A DNA stretch of 64,000 nt from Miltoncostaea sp963762825 (GTDB lineage: Bacteria > Actinomycetota > Thermoleophilia > Miltoncostaeales > Miltoncostaeaceae), in the NCBI GenBank assembly GCA_963762825.1, contig CAVXLZ010000002.1:248001-312000 (forward strand), read 5' to 3'. Made by a program: the position numbers and the translations under genes. The notes beneath the pieces are model-generated. The model was not told the DNA's origin. It worked only from the letters and a program-made list of their open reading frames with translations, and did not search any database. Shown piece by piece: positions 24,781-33,508 of this stretch; position 1 is the first letter of the stretch; the number at the start of each line of letters is the position of its first letter.

Positions 24781-26577
24781 TCAGCCGAGAACGCGGAAGT
24801 TGCGAGTGGCGACGGCGCCCTTCACCCCTCCCGCGGGCGGCAGCCTCAACAGCATCGTGTAGCGGCCGGGCGCGAGGGGCCGGCCGCCGATGCGCCCGCT
24901 GAAGCGAAGCCGGTTGAGGCCGGCCTTCCCCGAGCGCCCCAGGGAGCCTCGCACGGCTAGCCGCCGGGTGCAGCGTCTGGCGTTCTTCAGACGCGCCGAC
25001 GGTGCGACGCAGCGCCGTCCCGAGCGGCGGCCCGCCGCCGCACGCTTCACGGTGAGGACGATCCGCGATGCCACGGTCAGCCGGAAGCGCACGACCGTTC
25101 CGCGACGAGACCTGCCCGTACTCCGGAAGAGCGCCCGAGAGAGGCGAAGGCCGCTCAGCCGGAGGGCAATGGCGCGCGCCGGCGCGACCGCGGGCGGCGG
25201 GGACGGTCCGGGCGCCCCGGCGGACGTCTGCACCTCGACGGCACCGGCATCGCAGGCACCGAGGGCAGGCCGGGGCAGACCGCGCTGGTCCGTCGCGGGG
25301 CAGGGGACCCCTCCCAGGGCATCGATGGCGATGCTGCCGGGGCCGGGCAGGAGCGTTGGCGTGGGGCCGCCGTTGGCGGCCAGGCCTCCCAGGCCCGGTT
25401 CGCCGAAGACGGATGGGCCGCCGCAACTCGTCTCGCCGGGGCGCACCACGTTCGGGAGGCCGGCCGTCGTGACACTGCGACACGCGGGAGCGGCGTCGGC
25501 CACGATCGAGGCGTTTACCTGGGCGTTGGCCACGCCGTTGGCGGCATCCTTCTCCGAGTCGGCGCTGCGGGTGTTGCCGGCGAAGGTCGACCAGGAGATG
25601 CGCAGGCTGCCGCCCGTCCCCATGAGGATCGCCGCGCCGGCGGCGGGCCGGCTCGGATCGACGTACTTCGAGTGCCGAAGGCCGGCGGAGTTCCCGACGA
25701 AGGTGCTGTTGACGACCGAGGCGCTCGCCGGAGCCAGCACGGCCAGGGCGCCGCTCCCACCGGTGCCGTCGAACGGCCCGGCTTCCCGTGGCCCCCCGTC
25801 TCCCGCGCGGTTGCCGGAGAAGGTCGAGCCGGAGATCTCCGCCGTGCCCGCCCCGATGAAGAGGGCGCTGCCGAGGCCACCGCTCCCCGCGGAGAACCCC
25901 GCATTGCCTTCCGTGAACCCGGGAGCGCCGTCCCCGCCGGCGTTGGCGGTGAAGGTGGACTCGCCGACCAAGACGCTGACGGCGGCGTTGCCGCTCCATA
26001 TGGCCCCGCCATCGCCGCCCGACAGGCTGCCCGGCGTCCTGCTGATGCCGGCGCCCGCCTGGTTGCCCTCGAAGGACACCCGGCTGACCGTCAGCGTCCC
26101 CTGGTTGCGGACGGCGCCGCCGGAGGACGCGGCCGGTGCCCGGCCACGACGGATCGTGAGGTCCTGGAGACCGAGGCTCGAACCGGAGAAGACGTCGAAC
26201 GCGCGATCGCCGAGCAGAGGGTCGATGATCGACACGCCCTGCCCTCCGCCGACGATCCTCAGCGCGCTCGTCGGACCGGTGTCCAGGTCTCCCGACTCGT
26301 TGCCGTCCTCCGAGCCGGAGGGCCCGGGCAGAAGCTCATAGGTCCCGGCCCCGAGCGTGACCACGTCGGTCTCGGTCGCCGAGCCCTGGGTGCAGCCGCC
26401 GATCGACACCAAGGCGTTGAAGCGGGCGGCGAACACGGCCTCGCGCAACGAGCAGAGCCCGTCGTTGGCGATCGTGTCGGCCGTGGTCGTCACGGGGATC
26501 TGAGCCCCGGACGCGACCCGCACGGGGACGGCGGCGGCGAACGCCGCAAGGGCGAGGAGGCTCAGGCCGCGGATCAT
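24781..26577 (-). CDS. Secreted CSLREA / right-handed beta-helix-like protein
   Basis: 598 residues. A signal peptide (LSLLALAAFAAAVPVRVASG) is followed by a CSLREA domain (DGLCSLREAVFAAR, C42). Then come parallel beta-helix-like repeats with Asn/Ser-rich turns: GGAVRNQGTLTVSRVSFEGN, ISGSTFSGNRAGDGG and VVNSTFVGNSAG. A choice-of-anchor-Q-like segment includes NGGPTPTLLPGPGSIAIDA and RGLPRPALGACDAGAVEV. A basic C-terminal Ig-like domain has one Cys pair (RRCVAPSARLKNARRCTRR) and ends GRYTMLLRLPPAG. It probably decorates the cell surface. It occupies the infA position between map and rpmJ, which is atypical. Confidence 0.78.
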   Translation of the reverse strand: MIRGLSLLALAAFAAAVPVRVASGAQIPVTTTADTIANDGLCSLREAVFAARFNALVSIGGCTQGSATETDVVTLGAGTYELLPGPSGSEDGNESGDLDTGPTSALRIVGGGQGVSIIDPLLGDRAFDVFSGSSLGLQDLTIRRGRAPAASSGGAVRNQGTLTVSRVSFEGNQAGAGISRTPGSLSGGDGGAIWSGNAAVSVLVGESTFTANAGGDGAPGFTEGNAGFSAGSGGLGSALFIGAGTAEISGSTFSGNRAGDGGPREAGPFDGTGGSGALAVLAPASASVVNSTFVGNSAGLRHSKYVDPSRPAAGAAILMGTGGSLRISWSTFAGNTRSADSEKDAANGVANAQVNASIVADAAPACRSVTTAGLPNVVRPGETSCGGPSVFGEPGLGGLAANGGPTPTLLPGPGSIAIDALGGVPCPATDQRGLPRPALGACDAGAVEVQTSAGAPGPSPPPAVAPARAIALRLSGLRLSRALFRSTGRSRRGTVVRFRLTVASRIVLTVKRAAAGRRSGRRCVAPSARLKNARRCTRRLAVRGSLGRSGKAGLNRLRFSGRIGGRPLAPGRYTMLLRLPPAGGVKGAVATRNFRVLG

Positions 26578-26616
26578 GGCCGACCTTAACCCGGGCGGCG
26601 GTCCCAGGTCACTCCC

Positions 26617-27441
26617 TCAACCGGCCAGGGTCAGGATCCTCGGGCCCTCTGCGGTCACGGCGACGGTGTGCTCCCAGTGAGCCGAGAGGCTGCCGTCCTT
26701 GGTCGCGATCGTCCAGCCGTCGGCGGCGAGGCTCACCTCGTGCCCGCCGGCGTTGACCATCGGCTCGATGGCGATCACCAGGCCCTCGGTCAGCTCCACT
26801 CCGGCGCCCGGCCGGCCGAAGTTCGGCACTTGCGGCTCCTCGTGCATCGAGCGACCGACACCGTGGCCGACAAGGCTCTGGACGACCGAGAACCCCGCCG
26901 CCTCCACCTCGGTCTGGACGGCGTGGCCGATGTCGCCGACGTTGCCCCCGGCGATGCACGCGGCGATGCCGCGCTCGAGCGACACGCGTGTGACCTCGAT
27001 CAGGCGCGCGGCGATCGGGGAGACCTGGCCGACCGCGTGCGTGCGTGCGGCGTCGGATACCCAGCCGTCGAGGATCACCCCGACGTCGATCGCCAGCACG
27101 TCGCCGCCGCGGAGCGCGTAGGCGTCGGGGATGCCGTGGACGACCGCATCGTTGACGGAGGCGCAGATCGATGCGGGGTATGGAGTGGGGCCCGGGTAGC
27201 CCTTGAACGCCGGGATCCCTCCGCGCGAGCGGATGAGCTCCTCGGCGATGGCGTCGAGAGAAGCGGTGGTGACGCCCTCGGCCACGGCCTCGGCGAGGGC
27301 CTCGTGGCACTCGGCGAGCACCGCGCCAGACGCGGCCATCGCATCGATCTCAGCTGGGGTCTTCGGGATCGGACCGCGCGAGGAGATCGCGCCCCGCCTA
27401 TTCGGCCGGCGTCGTCGGGAGGTGCGCGACGATCTGGCCAT
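26617..27441 (-). CDS. map: Type I methionine aminopeptidase
   Basis: 274 residues. It removes the N-terminal Met from new proteins. Metal ligands are all visible: Asp in VLAIDVGVILDGWVSDAART (two), His in VGHGVGRSMHE, Glu in LVIAIEPMV, and Glu in HWEHTVAVT. The ATG at 27441 gives a 44-base overlap with the adk 3' end. No other ATG/GTG/TTG lies before the conserved IPKTPAEIDAM. This start is therefore accepted, with a basic N-terminal extension (RTSRRRRPNRRGA) the enzyme may not need. It follows adk as in standard spc operons. Confidence 0.93.
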   Translation of the reverse strand: MARSSRTSRRRRPNRRGAISSRGPIPKTPAEIDAMAASGAVLAECHEALAEAVAEGVTTASLDAIAEELIRSRGGIPAFKGYPGPTPYPASICASVNDAVVHGIPDAYALRGGDVLAIDVGVILDGWVSDAARTHAVGQVSPIAARLIEVTRVSLERGIAACIAGGNVGDIGHAVQTEVEAAGFSVVQSLVGHGVGRSMHEEPQVPNFGRPGAGVELTEGLVIAIEPMVNAGGHEVSLAADGWTIATKDGSLSAHWEHTVAVTAEGPRILTLAG

Positions 27442-28057
27442 AGACCTCGTCCGGGGGGCGCTCCCCGTCGATCTCGCGAAGGAGCTGGCGGGCGCGGTAG
27501 TAGTCGATCAGGGGGGCGGTCTGCGCGTCGTAGACCGACAGGCGGTTCGTGACGGTCTCCGGCCGGTCGTCGTCGCGCTGATACAGGTCGCAGGGGCCCT
27601 CGCCCGACGGGCATGCCCCGCCGTCGTACGGGTTGAAGACCTCGTGGAAGGAGCGCCCACAGCGGCGGCAGATCCAGCGCCCCGCCAGTCGCCGCACGAG
27701 CTCGTCACGCGAGACGGCGATCGAGATGACCACGTCGAGCGGCAGATCGAGATCCGTGAGCATCGAGTCGAGCGCGTCGGCCTGCGGCGCAGAACGCGGG
27801 AAGCCGTCGAGCAGGAAGCTCGGCGCCTCTCCGCCGGCCAGCTTCTCGCGGATCATGCCCACCACGACGGCGTCGGGCACGAGCTCTCCGGAGTCCATGT
27901 ACCGCTTCGCCTCGCGGCCGAGATCGGTGCCTTCGCCGACCGCCGCTCTCAGGAGATCGCCGGTGGAGAGGTGGAGCAGCTCGTGCTCGGCGCCGAGGCG
28001 TTCGGCCTGCGTGCCCTTTCCGGCACCGGGCGGACCGAGGAGGATCAGGCGGGCTAT
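27398..28057 (-). CDS. adk: Adenylate kinase, apparent ATA start
   Basis: 219 residues if started at the ATA at 28057. It balances ATP + AMP = 2 ADP. The P-loop GPPGAGKGTQA (residues 8-18), AMP site STGDLLRAAV, DGFPRSAPQAD, and a zinc-type LID domain with four Cys (WICRRCGRSF, GGACPSGEGPCDLYQR) are clear. The conserved region begins ARLILLG, yet no ATG/GTG/TTG lies between the in-frame upstream stop and the P-loop. An ATA overlapping the secY TAG (ATAG) sits 8 bases after GAGGGG, an ideal spacing. A CTG two codons later is the alternative. A start at the next ATG (27898) would remove the P-loop and is rejected. Confidence 0.88.
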   Translation of the reverse strand: MARLILLGPPGAGKGTQAERLGAEHELLHLSTGDLLRAAVGEGTDLGREAKRYMDSGELVPDAVVVGMIREKLAGGEAPSFLLDGFPRSAPQADALDSMLTDLDLPLDVVISIAVSRDELVRRLAGRWICRRCGRSFHEVFNPYDGGACPSGEGPCDLYQRDDDRPETVTNRLSVYDAQTAPLIDYYRARQLLREIDGERPPDEVYGQIVAHLPTTPAE

Positions 28058-29316
28058 TTCAGGAACCCCTCATACGAGCGCATCATCAACTGGGCCTCCA
28101 TCTGGCGCATGGTGTCGAGGGCGACGCCGACCACGATCAGGATCGACGTGCCGCCGAGCACTCCGAAGAACACGTTCGAATCCGGCAGGTAGCGGAAGAC
28201 GACGTTCGGGAGCTCGGCGATGATGGCCAGGTAGATCGCTCCGGGCAGCGTGAGCCGCGTGAGCACGCGGTCGAGATAGACCGCCGTGGGGCGGCCGGGA
28301 CGGACGCCCGGGATGAACCCGCCGTACTTCTTGAGGTTGTCCGCCTGCTCCACCGGGTTGAACTGCACCGCGGTGTAGAAGTAGGTGAACAGGATGATCA
28401 GCGCGGCCTCGAAGACGATGTAGTACCACGAGCCCGGCGCGAGGAAGTCGGAGACATTCTGGAAGAAGGAGTTCTGTCCTCCGAGCTCGGCGAGCGTCGG
28501 AGGCAGGATGACGACCGACGAGGCGAAGATGACCGGGATCACGCCGGCCATGTTCACCCGCAACGGCATGTACGTCGTACCCCCGGAGGTCTGCCGGCGG
28601 CCGACGACCCGCTTCGCGTACTGGATCGGGATCCGCCGCTGGCCCTCGTTGATGAAGACGACGCCCACGACGACGCCGAGCGCGATCGTGAAGATGAGGA
28701 CCTGGGACACCGGCGGCAGGGTGAGGAAGCCGTCCACGGCCGACGGCACCGACGAGACGATGCTCGCGAAGATCAGAAGGGAGATCCCGTTGCCCACTCC
28801 TCGCTGGGTGATGAGCTCGCCGAGCCACATCAGCAGCACCGTTCCGGCGGTCACCGAGAGGACGATGAGGTAGAAGCGACCGGGCGTGAACCCGGGGAGC
28901 GCATCCTGGGAGCGGAAGTAGAGGACGTACGCCATCGACTGCAGGAGCGCGAGCACGACCGTGAAGTAGCGCGTGTACTGCGTGATCTTCTGCTGCCCGC
29001 TCTCGCCTTCCTTCTGGAGCTTCTCGAGCGTGGGGATCACCACCGTCATCAGCTGCAGGATGATGCTCGCGGTGATGTAGGGCATGATCCCGAGCGCGAA
29101 GACCGCGAAGCGCGTGAGGGCCCCGCCGGCGAACAGGTTCAGGAAGTCGAGCAGCCGGCTGCCGCGTTGGTCGAGGGCCGCCTGGAGCGCGTCGAGGTCG
29201 ACCCCCGGTGTGGGCACGAACGAGCCGAACCGGTAGACCAGGAGGATGAAAGCGGTGAAGGCGAGCTTCTTACGAAGCTCGGGCGATCGGAACGAGGTCA
29301 GGATGGTCTTGAGCAT
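28054..29316 (-). CDS. secY: Protein translocase subunit SecY
   Basis: 420 residues, about ten transmembrane helices, the channel of the Sec translocon. Landmarks: TAFILLVYRFGSFVPTPGVD, GIMPYITASIILQL (plug and lateral gate region), GGTTYMPLRVNMAGVIPVIF, GFIPGVRPGRPTAVYLDRVL, and the family ending MRSYEGFLK. A little shorter than Gram-positive averages. It lies 11 bases after rplO; its stop overlaps the proposed adk start. Confidence 0.97.
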   Translation of the reverse strand: MLKTILTSFRSPELRKKLAFTAFILLVYRFGSFVPTPGVDLDALQAALDQRGSRLLDFLNLFAGGALTRFAVFALGIMPYITASIILQLMTVVIPTLEKLQKEGESGQQKITQYTRYFTVVLALLQSMAYVLYFRSQDALPGFTPGRFYLIVLSVTAGTVLLMWLGELITQRGVGNGISLLIFASIVSSVPSAVDGFLTLPPVSQVLIFTIALGVVVGVVFINEGQRRIPIQYAKRVVGRRQTSGGTTYMPLRVNMAGVIPVIFASSVVILPPTLAELGGQNSFFQNVSDFLAPGSWYYIVFEAALIILFTYFYTAVQFNPVEQADNLKKYGGFIPGVRPGRPTAVYLDRVLTRLTLPGAIYLAIIAELPNVVFRYLPDSNVFFGVLGGTSILIVVGVALDTMRQMEAQLMMRSYEGFLK

Positions 29317-29327
29317 CCGCTACCCCC

Positions 29328-29858
29328 CTAGCTCTCGGTCGTGCCCGCCCCGCCGATGATCTCGACGGTTCCCCCGGCGGCCTCGATCTTCGACCGGGCC
29401 GACGCCGATGCGGCGTGCACCCGGACCGTGAGGGCCCGATCGATCTCACCCTGGGCGAGGAGCTTGACGGGCCAGTCGCGATTCGCGTTGTTCTTCACGA
29501 GCCCCTTGGCGAGCAGCGCATCGAGATCGACGGTGCTCCCGGCCTCGAAGACGTCGAGACGGCCGACGTTCACCGGCACCGAATGGGTGCGGAACGGGCC
29601 CATCGGCATCGACATCTTGCGGTTGGAGCCGCGAAGCTTGCCCTGCTGCATCTGGATCGGGGTCTGTCCGCCCTGGTAGCCGGCGCGCACGCCGCCACCG
29701 GCACGTGAGCCGAGCCCCTTCTGGCCGCGGCCGGCGGTCTTGCCGGTCCCCGAGCCGATGCCCCGGCCGACGCGCTTGCGGGGCCTCTTGGAGCCCGGTC
29801 GCGGGGAGAGCTTGTCGAGCCGGATGTCCTCGGCCGGAGTCTCGGGGATCTCAGCCAT
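29328..29858 (-). CDS. rplO: 50S ribosomal protein L15
   Basis: 176 residues with the Gly/Arg-rich N-terminus KRVGRGIGSGTGKTAGRGQKG, and GYQGGQTPIQMQ, that bind 23S rRNA. The acidic leader MAEIPETPAEDIRLDKL is longer than usual (~20 extra residues). It overlaps the rpmD end by 8 bases. Confidence 0.96.
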   Translation of the reverse strand: MAEIPETPAEDIRLDKLSPRPGSKRPRKRVGRGIGSGTGKTAGRGQKGLGSRAGGGVRAGYQGGQTPIQMQQGKLRGSNRKMSMPMGPFRTHSVPVNVGRLDVFEAGSTVDLDALLAKGLVKNNANRDWPVKLLAQGEIDRALTVRVHAASASARSKIEAAGGTVEIIGGAGTTES

Positions 29859-30042
29859 TCTTCGAGGCCTCCTCGACGCGGACGAGACGAGCGACCCTGC
29901 GAAGCATGCCCTGGAGCTGCGGCGAGTCCTCGTGCTCGACCACCTGGCCGATCCTTCGCAGGCCGAGCGCCCTGAGAGTGCCCCGGTGGCGCTCCTGGGT
30001 GCCGATCTTCGACCGCACCTGGGTGATGACCAGGCGGCTCAC
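29851..30042 (-). CDS. rpmD: 50S ribosomal protein L30
   Basis: 63 residues, GTG start overlapping the rpsE stop (GTGA). The sequence LVITQVRSKIGTQERHRGTL and LGLRRIGQVVEHEDSP matches uL30. It is followed by rplO as in standard spc operons. Confidence 0.95.
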   Translation of the reverse strand: MSRLVITQVRSKIGTQERHRGTLRALGLRRIGQVVEHEDSPQLQGMLRRVARLVRVEEASKNG

Positions 30043-30617
30043 TCGGCCACCGCCGACGCCGTGAGCGCCTCTGTCGCAGGCGCGCCCGAACCGGAGGAGA
30101 CACCGAGCACCTCGGCGACCGACTTCTCGCGAAGCGCTGCGACCTCTTCGGGCCGGCGCAGGGACTTCAGGCCCGCGACGGTCGCCGCCACCAGGTTGAC
30201 CGGGTTGCTCGTACCGAGCGACTTGGTGAGGATGTCGCGGATCCCGGCCAGCTCGAGGACGGCGCGCACGCCGCCGCCGGCGATGACGCCGGTACCCTCG
30301 GAGGCCGGCTTCATGAAGACCTTGCCGGCGCCGGATCGGCCGAGGATCTGGTGGGTGATGGTGGTCCGGTACTTGGGCACGCGGAAGAGGTTCTTCTTCG
30401 CGTCCTCGACGGCCTTCTGGATGGCCACGGGGACCTCCTTGGCCTTGCCGTGACCGACGCCGACCGTGTCGACCTCGTTGCCGACCACGACCAGCGCGGA
30501 GAACGAGAACCGCCGGCCGCCCTTGACGACCTTGGCGACACGGTTGACCTGGACCACGCGCTCGTTGAGCTCGAGCCCGTCCGGGTTGATCTTTGCCCCT
30601 CGGCGTACCTCAGCCAC
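30039..30617 (-). CDS. rpsE: 30S ribosomal protein S5
   Basis: 192 residues. The double-stranded RNA-binding-like N-terminal domain (ERVVQVNRVAKVVKGGRRFS, VVVGNEVDTVGVGHGKAKEV) and the C-terminal S5 domain (GVIAGGGVRAVLELAGIRDI, KSLGTSNPVNLVAAT) are complete. Involved in decoding fidelity. The frame is intact, in contrast to the neighbouring rplR. Confidence 0.97.
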   Translation of the reverse strand: MAEVRRGAKINPDGLELNERVVQVNRVAKVVKGGRRFSFSALVVVGNEVDTVGVGHGKAKEVPVAIQKAVEDAKKNLFRVPKYRTTITHQILGRSGAGKVFMKPASEGTGVIAGGGVRAVLELAGIRDILTKSLGTSNPVNLVAATVAGLKSLRRPEEVAALREKSVAEVLGVSSGSGAPATEALTASAVAE

Positions 30618-30640
30618 GTGCGCTCACCCTCTGACTAGAA

Positions 30641-30992
30641 CTAGAACTCGAGCCCGCCCTCGCGGGCCCCGTCGGCGAGCGACTTGACGCGCCCGTGGTA
30701 CTTGTAGCCGCCGCGATCGAAGACGACCCGCTCGATGCCGGCCTGCTTCGCCCGCTCGGCGAGCAGCTTGCCCGACCTTCTCGGCGGCCTCGCCCTTCGC
30801 CAGGCCGCGCAGCGCGCCCTCGTGCGATCCGGCGGCCGCAAGCGTGTGCCCGCGGTCGTCGTCGATGATCTGGGCGTAGATCCGCTTGTTCGAGCGGGAG
30901 ACGGCGAGGCGCGGACGCTCGGCGGAGCCGACGACGCTCCCACGGATCCTGCGGTGGCGCCGGCGGCGCGCTTCGAGTGTCGTGATGCTCAT
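30641..30992 (-). CDS. rplR: 50S ribosomal protein L18, one inserted base
   Basis: The N-terminal half (RPRLAVSRSNKRIYAQIIDD) reads from the ATG at 30992. The C-terminal half (KLLAERAKQAGIERVVFD, KYHGRVKSLADGAREGGLEF) reads one frame over. The frames join if one G is removed from the triplet complementary to 30771-30773 (codons GTC-GGG-CAA become GTC-GGC-AAG). Corrected length is 116 residues, normal for uL18, which brings 5S rRNA to the 50S. The ATG overlaps the rplF stop (ATGA). The inserted base is more likely a sequence error than a real mutation. Confidence 0.9.
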
Positions 30993-31527
30993 GCTCTCTT
31001 ACCGACCTTACGACGAACTGCCTCGCCCGCGTACCGGATGCCCTTGCCCTTGTAGGGCTCGGGCGGGCGCACGGCGCGGATCTCGGCGGCGATCTGCCCG
31101 ACCGTCTGCTTGTCGATCCCGCGCACGACCACCTGAGTCGGCAACGGGCACGTCGAACGCGATCCCCTCGGGGGGCTCGATGGTAACAGGGTGCGAGTAG
31201 CCGACGGCCATCTCCAGGGTCTTCGCCCTTGAGCTGAGCGCGGTAGCCGACGCCGACGATCTCGAGCTGGCGCTCGAAGCCGGCGCTGACGCCCTCGACC
31301 ATGTTCGCGACGAGGCTCCGCGACAGGCCGTGGAGCGCCCGGTGCGGGCCGCGGTCGGTCGGACGGGTCACGAGCAGCGTGCCATCGTCCTCGCGATTGA
31401 TGCGGATGGGCTCGACGACGGTGTGGCGCAGCTCCCCGCGGGGGCCCGTCACCACGACCTTCTGGCCGGTGATGTCGACCGTCACCCCGTCGGGGATCGG
31501 GATCGGTGCTCTTCCGATGCGGCTCAT
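30989..31527 (-). CDS. rplF: 50S ribosomal protein L6, two inserted bases
   Basis: MSRIGRAPIPIPDGVTVDI through VGVGYRAQLKG reads in one frame, MAVGYSHPVTIEPPEGIAF in the next, and QVVVRGIDKQTVGQIAAEIR through YAGEAVRRKVGKRA in the third. Removing one base near 31224 and one in 31146-31148 restores a 178-residue uL6 with both L6 repeats and the typical ending. Both changes are single-base insertions. The restored stop overlaps the rplR ATG (ATGA), which independently supports the correction. Confidence 0.9.
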
Positions 31528-31543
31528 CTGCTCCGGCTCTCTC

Positions 31544-31939
31544 TCACCACACCGAGCACACGACTTCGCCGCCGATACCCCGGCGACGGGCCTCGTGCCC
31601 GGTGATGACGCCCTGCGACGTCGAGATGACCGAGATCCCCATGCCCCCGAGGACCTTCGGAATGGACGTCCGGTCGACGTAGACGCGCCGGCCGGGCTTC
31701 GAGATGCGCTGGATGCCGCTGATCACGCGACGACGGTCGCGGCTGTACTTCAGCTTGACGACCAGGTCGGTGCCGACCCGCCCCTCGCGGAGCTCGAAGT
31801 CGGCGATGTAGCCCTGGTCCTTCAGCACCCGGGCGACCTCGGCCTTCATGGTGCTGCCGGGCATCTCGACGGCGTCGTGCAGAGCGGTGTTGGCGTTGCG
31901 GATACGCGTGAGCATGTCCGCGATCGGGTCGGTCATCAT
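31544..31939 (-). CDS. rpsH: 30S ribosomal protein S8
   Basis: 131 residues, frame intact. TDPIADMLTRIRNANTALHD, MPGSTMKAEVARVLKDQGYI and the C-terminal MGISVISTSQGVITGHEARR identify uS8, a central-domain 16S rRNA binder and, in other bacteria, the translational repressor of the spc operon. Confidence 0.97.
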   Translation of the reverse strand: MMTDPIADMLTRIRNANTALHDAVEMPGSTMKAEVARVLKDQGYIADFELREGRVGTDLVVKLKYSRDRRRVISGIQRISKPGRRVYVDRTSIPKVLGGMGISVISTSQGVITGHEARRRGIGGEVVCSVW

Positions 31940-31949
31940 CGGCTCACCC

Positions 31950-32136
31950 CTACCAGCTGCTCTTGGTCATGCCCGGGATCACACCGGCGTGGGCCGACTC
32001 GCGCAGGCAGATGCGGCACAGGCCGAACTTGCGGAAGACCGCGCGCGGAGCGGCCGCAGCTGTGGCAGCGCGTGTACTGCTGAGTCGGGTACTTCGGCGT
32101 CCGAGACGCCTTCACCCGAAGGCTGGTCTTTGCCAC
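31950..32136 (-). CDS. rpsN: 30S ribosomal protein S14 type Z, one inserted base
   Basis: After removing one base at about 32049 (GGC-CGC-T-CCG becomes GGC-CGC-CCG), a 61-residue zinc-type S14 is read: KTSLRVKASRTPKYPTQQY, C-x2-C (TRCHSCGRPRA), FRKFGLCRICLRESA, ending GVIPGMTKSSW. It is the short four-Cys form (sometimes called rpsZ), as in many Gram-positives. Without the correction the frame runs on into unrelated arginine-rich sequence. Confidence 0.9.
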
Positions 32137-32145
32137 GATTCTCCT

Positions 32146-32823
32146 CTAGCGCCGGCCGCGGCCGAACTTCTTCTGCTTGCGCCGACGGCGGGCAGCCCGC
32201 TCTTCGGCCGTGTAGCCCTCCGCCCGGAAGGGCATCCCGAGGTGGCGGAGTAGTGCGCGCCCCTCCTCGTCGGTTCCGGCGGTGGTGGTGATGGTCACGT
32301 TGAGGCCGCGGACGGCGTCGACGTTGTCGTAGTCGATCTCGGGGAAGATGGTCTGCTCGCGAAGGCCGAGGTTGAAGTTGCCGCGGCCGTCGAAGCCATC
32401 GGGGTTGATGCCGCGGAAGTCGCGGATCCGCGGGAGGGCGACCGAGGTGAGCCGGTCGAGGAACTCCCACATCCGGTCGCCGCGAAGGGTGACCTTGCAG
32501 CCGATCGCCATGCCCTCGCGGAGCTTGAACTGGGCGATCGACTTGCGGGCGCGGGTGATGCAGGGCCTCTGGCCGGCGATGATCGCCATCTGCTCGATCG
32601 CCTCGTCGAGCGCCTTGCTATTGGTCTTCGCGTCGCCGACACCCATGTTCAGCGTGATCTTCTCGAGCTTGGGGTGCTGCATCGGGGAGCGGTAGCCGAA
32701 CTCCTCCTGGAGCTTGGCGCGGATGTCCGACTCATACGTCGCCTTCATGCGCGCCGGGGCGCCGGCAACGTTGCCGGACCCACCCGCAGGGGTTGCCGTG
32801 GTCTGCGTGCTCTCGTCGGCCAT
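32146..32823 (-). CDS. rplE: 50S ribosomal protein L5
   Basis: 225 residues, frame intact. Core motifs: QHPKLEKITLNMGVGDAKTN, GQRPCITRARKSIAQFKLRE and IRDFRGINPDGFDGRGNFNL. The protein binds 5S rRNA. It carries a ~40-residue Thr/Ala-rich N-terminal leader (MADESTQTTATPAGGSGNVA) and a basic tail beyond the usual ~180 residues. The ATG overlaps the corrected rplX stop (TGATG). Confidence 0.96.
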   Translation of the reverse strand: MADESTQTTATPAGGSGNVAGAPARMKATYESDIRAKLQEEFGYRSPMQHPKLEKITLNMGVGDAKTNSKALDEAIEQMAIIAGQRPCITRARKSIAQFKLREGMAIGCKVTLRGDRMWEFLDRLTSVALPRIRDFRGINPDGFDGRGNFNLGLREQTIFPEIDYDNVDAVRGLNVTITTTAGTDEEGRALLRHLGMPFRAEGYTAEERAARRRRKQKKFGRGRR

Positions 32824-33139
32824 CAGTCGAGCTTCTCCCCTGAACGCGCGGCGATCCGCACGCGCCGTCCGTCGATCTCCTGGATCCTCACGCGGGTCGG
32901 GCGATTGTCCTTCGGGTCGATGAGCGACACGTTCGACATGTGGATCGGCGCCGGGCTTCTCGATGACACCACCCGGCTCGTTGGGCGGGCCGCGGCTTGG
33001 TGTGCCGCTTCATCATGTTCAGCCCCTCGACGAGCACGCGCTGCTCGTCGGGCCGCACCTCGAGGACGATGCCCGACTTGCCCTTGTCCTTGCCGGAGAG
33101 GAGCACGACCCTGTCGCCCTTGCGGATACGCGCCGGCAT
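32823..33139 (-). CDS. rplX: 50S ribosomal protein L24, two inserted bases
   Basis: Starts MPARIRKGDRVVLLSGKDKG, with the KOW motif, and continues VLVEGLNMMKRHTKPRP. Frame is restored by removing one base at 32987-32989 and one at 32953-32955, giving NEPGGVIEKPAPIHMSNVSL and an ending near AARSGEKLD. Corrected length is 104 residues, normal for uL24. Start and stop then overlap rplN and rplE by TGATG junctions. Confidence 0.9.
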
Positions 33140-33508
33140 CACAGGACCTCCGGCGCGAGGCTGATGATCTTCATGAAGTTCTTCTCGCGCAGCTCGCGGG
33201 CGACGGGGCCGAAGATGCGGGTGCCGCGCGGGGTTCTGGGCGGTGTCGATGATCACGGCGGCGTTCTCGTCGAAGGCGATGAAGGTGCCGTCGTTGCGGC
33301 CGTGCTCCTTCTTCGTGCGCACGACGACCGCTCGCACGACGTCGCCCTTCTTGATGGCGCCGTTCGGGATCGCCTGCTTGACGGTGCCCACGATGACGTC
33401 GCCCACCGAGGCGTAGCGACGGCGCGAGCCGCCCATGATCCGGATGCAGAGGATCTCGCGTGCGCCGGTGTTGTCGGCGACGCGCAGTCGGGATTCGACC
33501 TGGATCAC
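33139..33508 (-). CDS. rplN: 50S ribosomal protein L14, one inserted base
   Basis: GTG start (VIQVESRLRVADNTGA), then IMGGSRRRYASVGDVIVGTV and GTFIAFDENAAVIID. One extra C in the run at 33230-33233 shifts the frame. Removing it gives NPRGTRIFGPVARELREKNF, MKIISLAPEVL and a TGA overlapping the rplX ATG. Corrected length is 122 residues, exactly typical for uL14. Confidence 0.92.

Noticed and set aside
27398..27898. Adenylate kinase starting at the ATG at 27898
   Set aside because: This would remove the P-loop and AMP site, which are intact upstream in the same frame.
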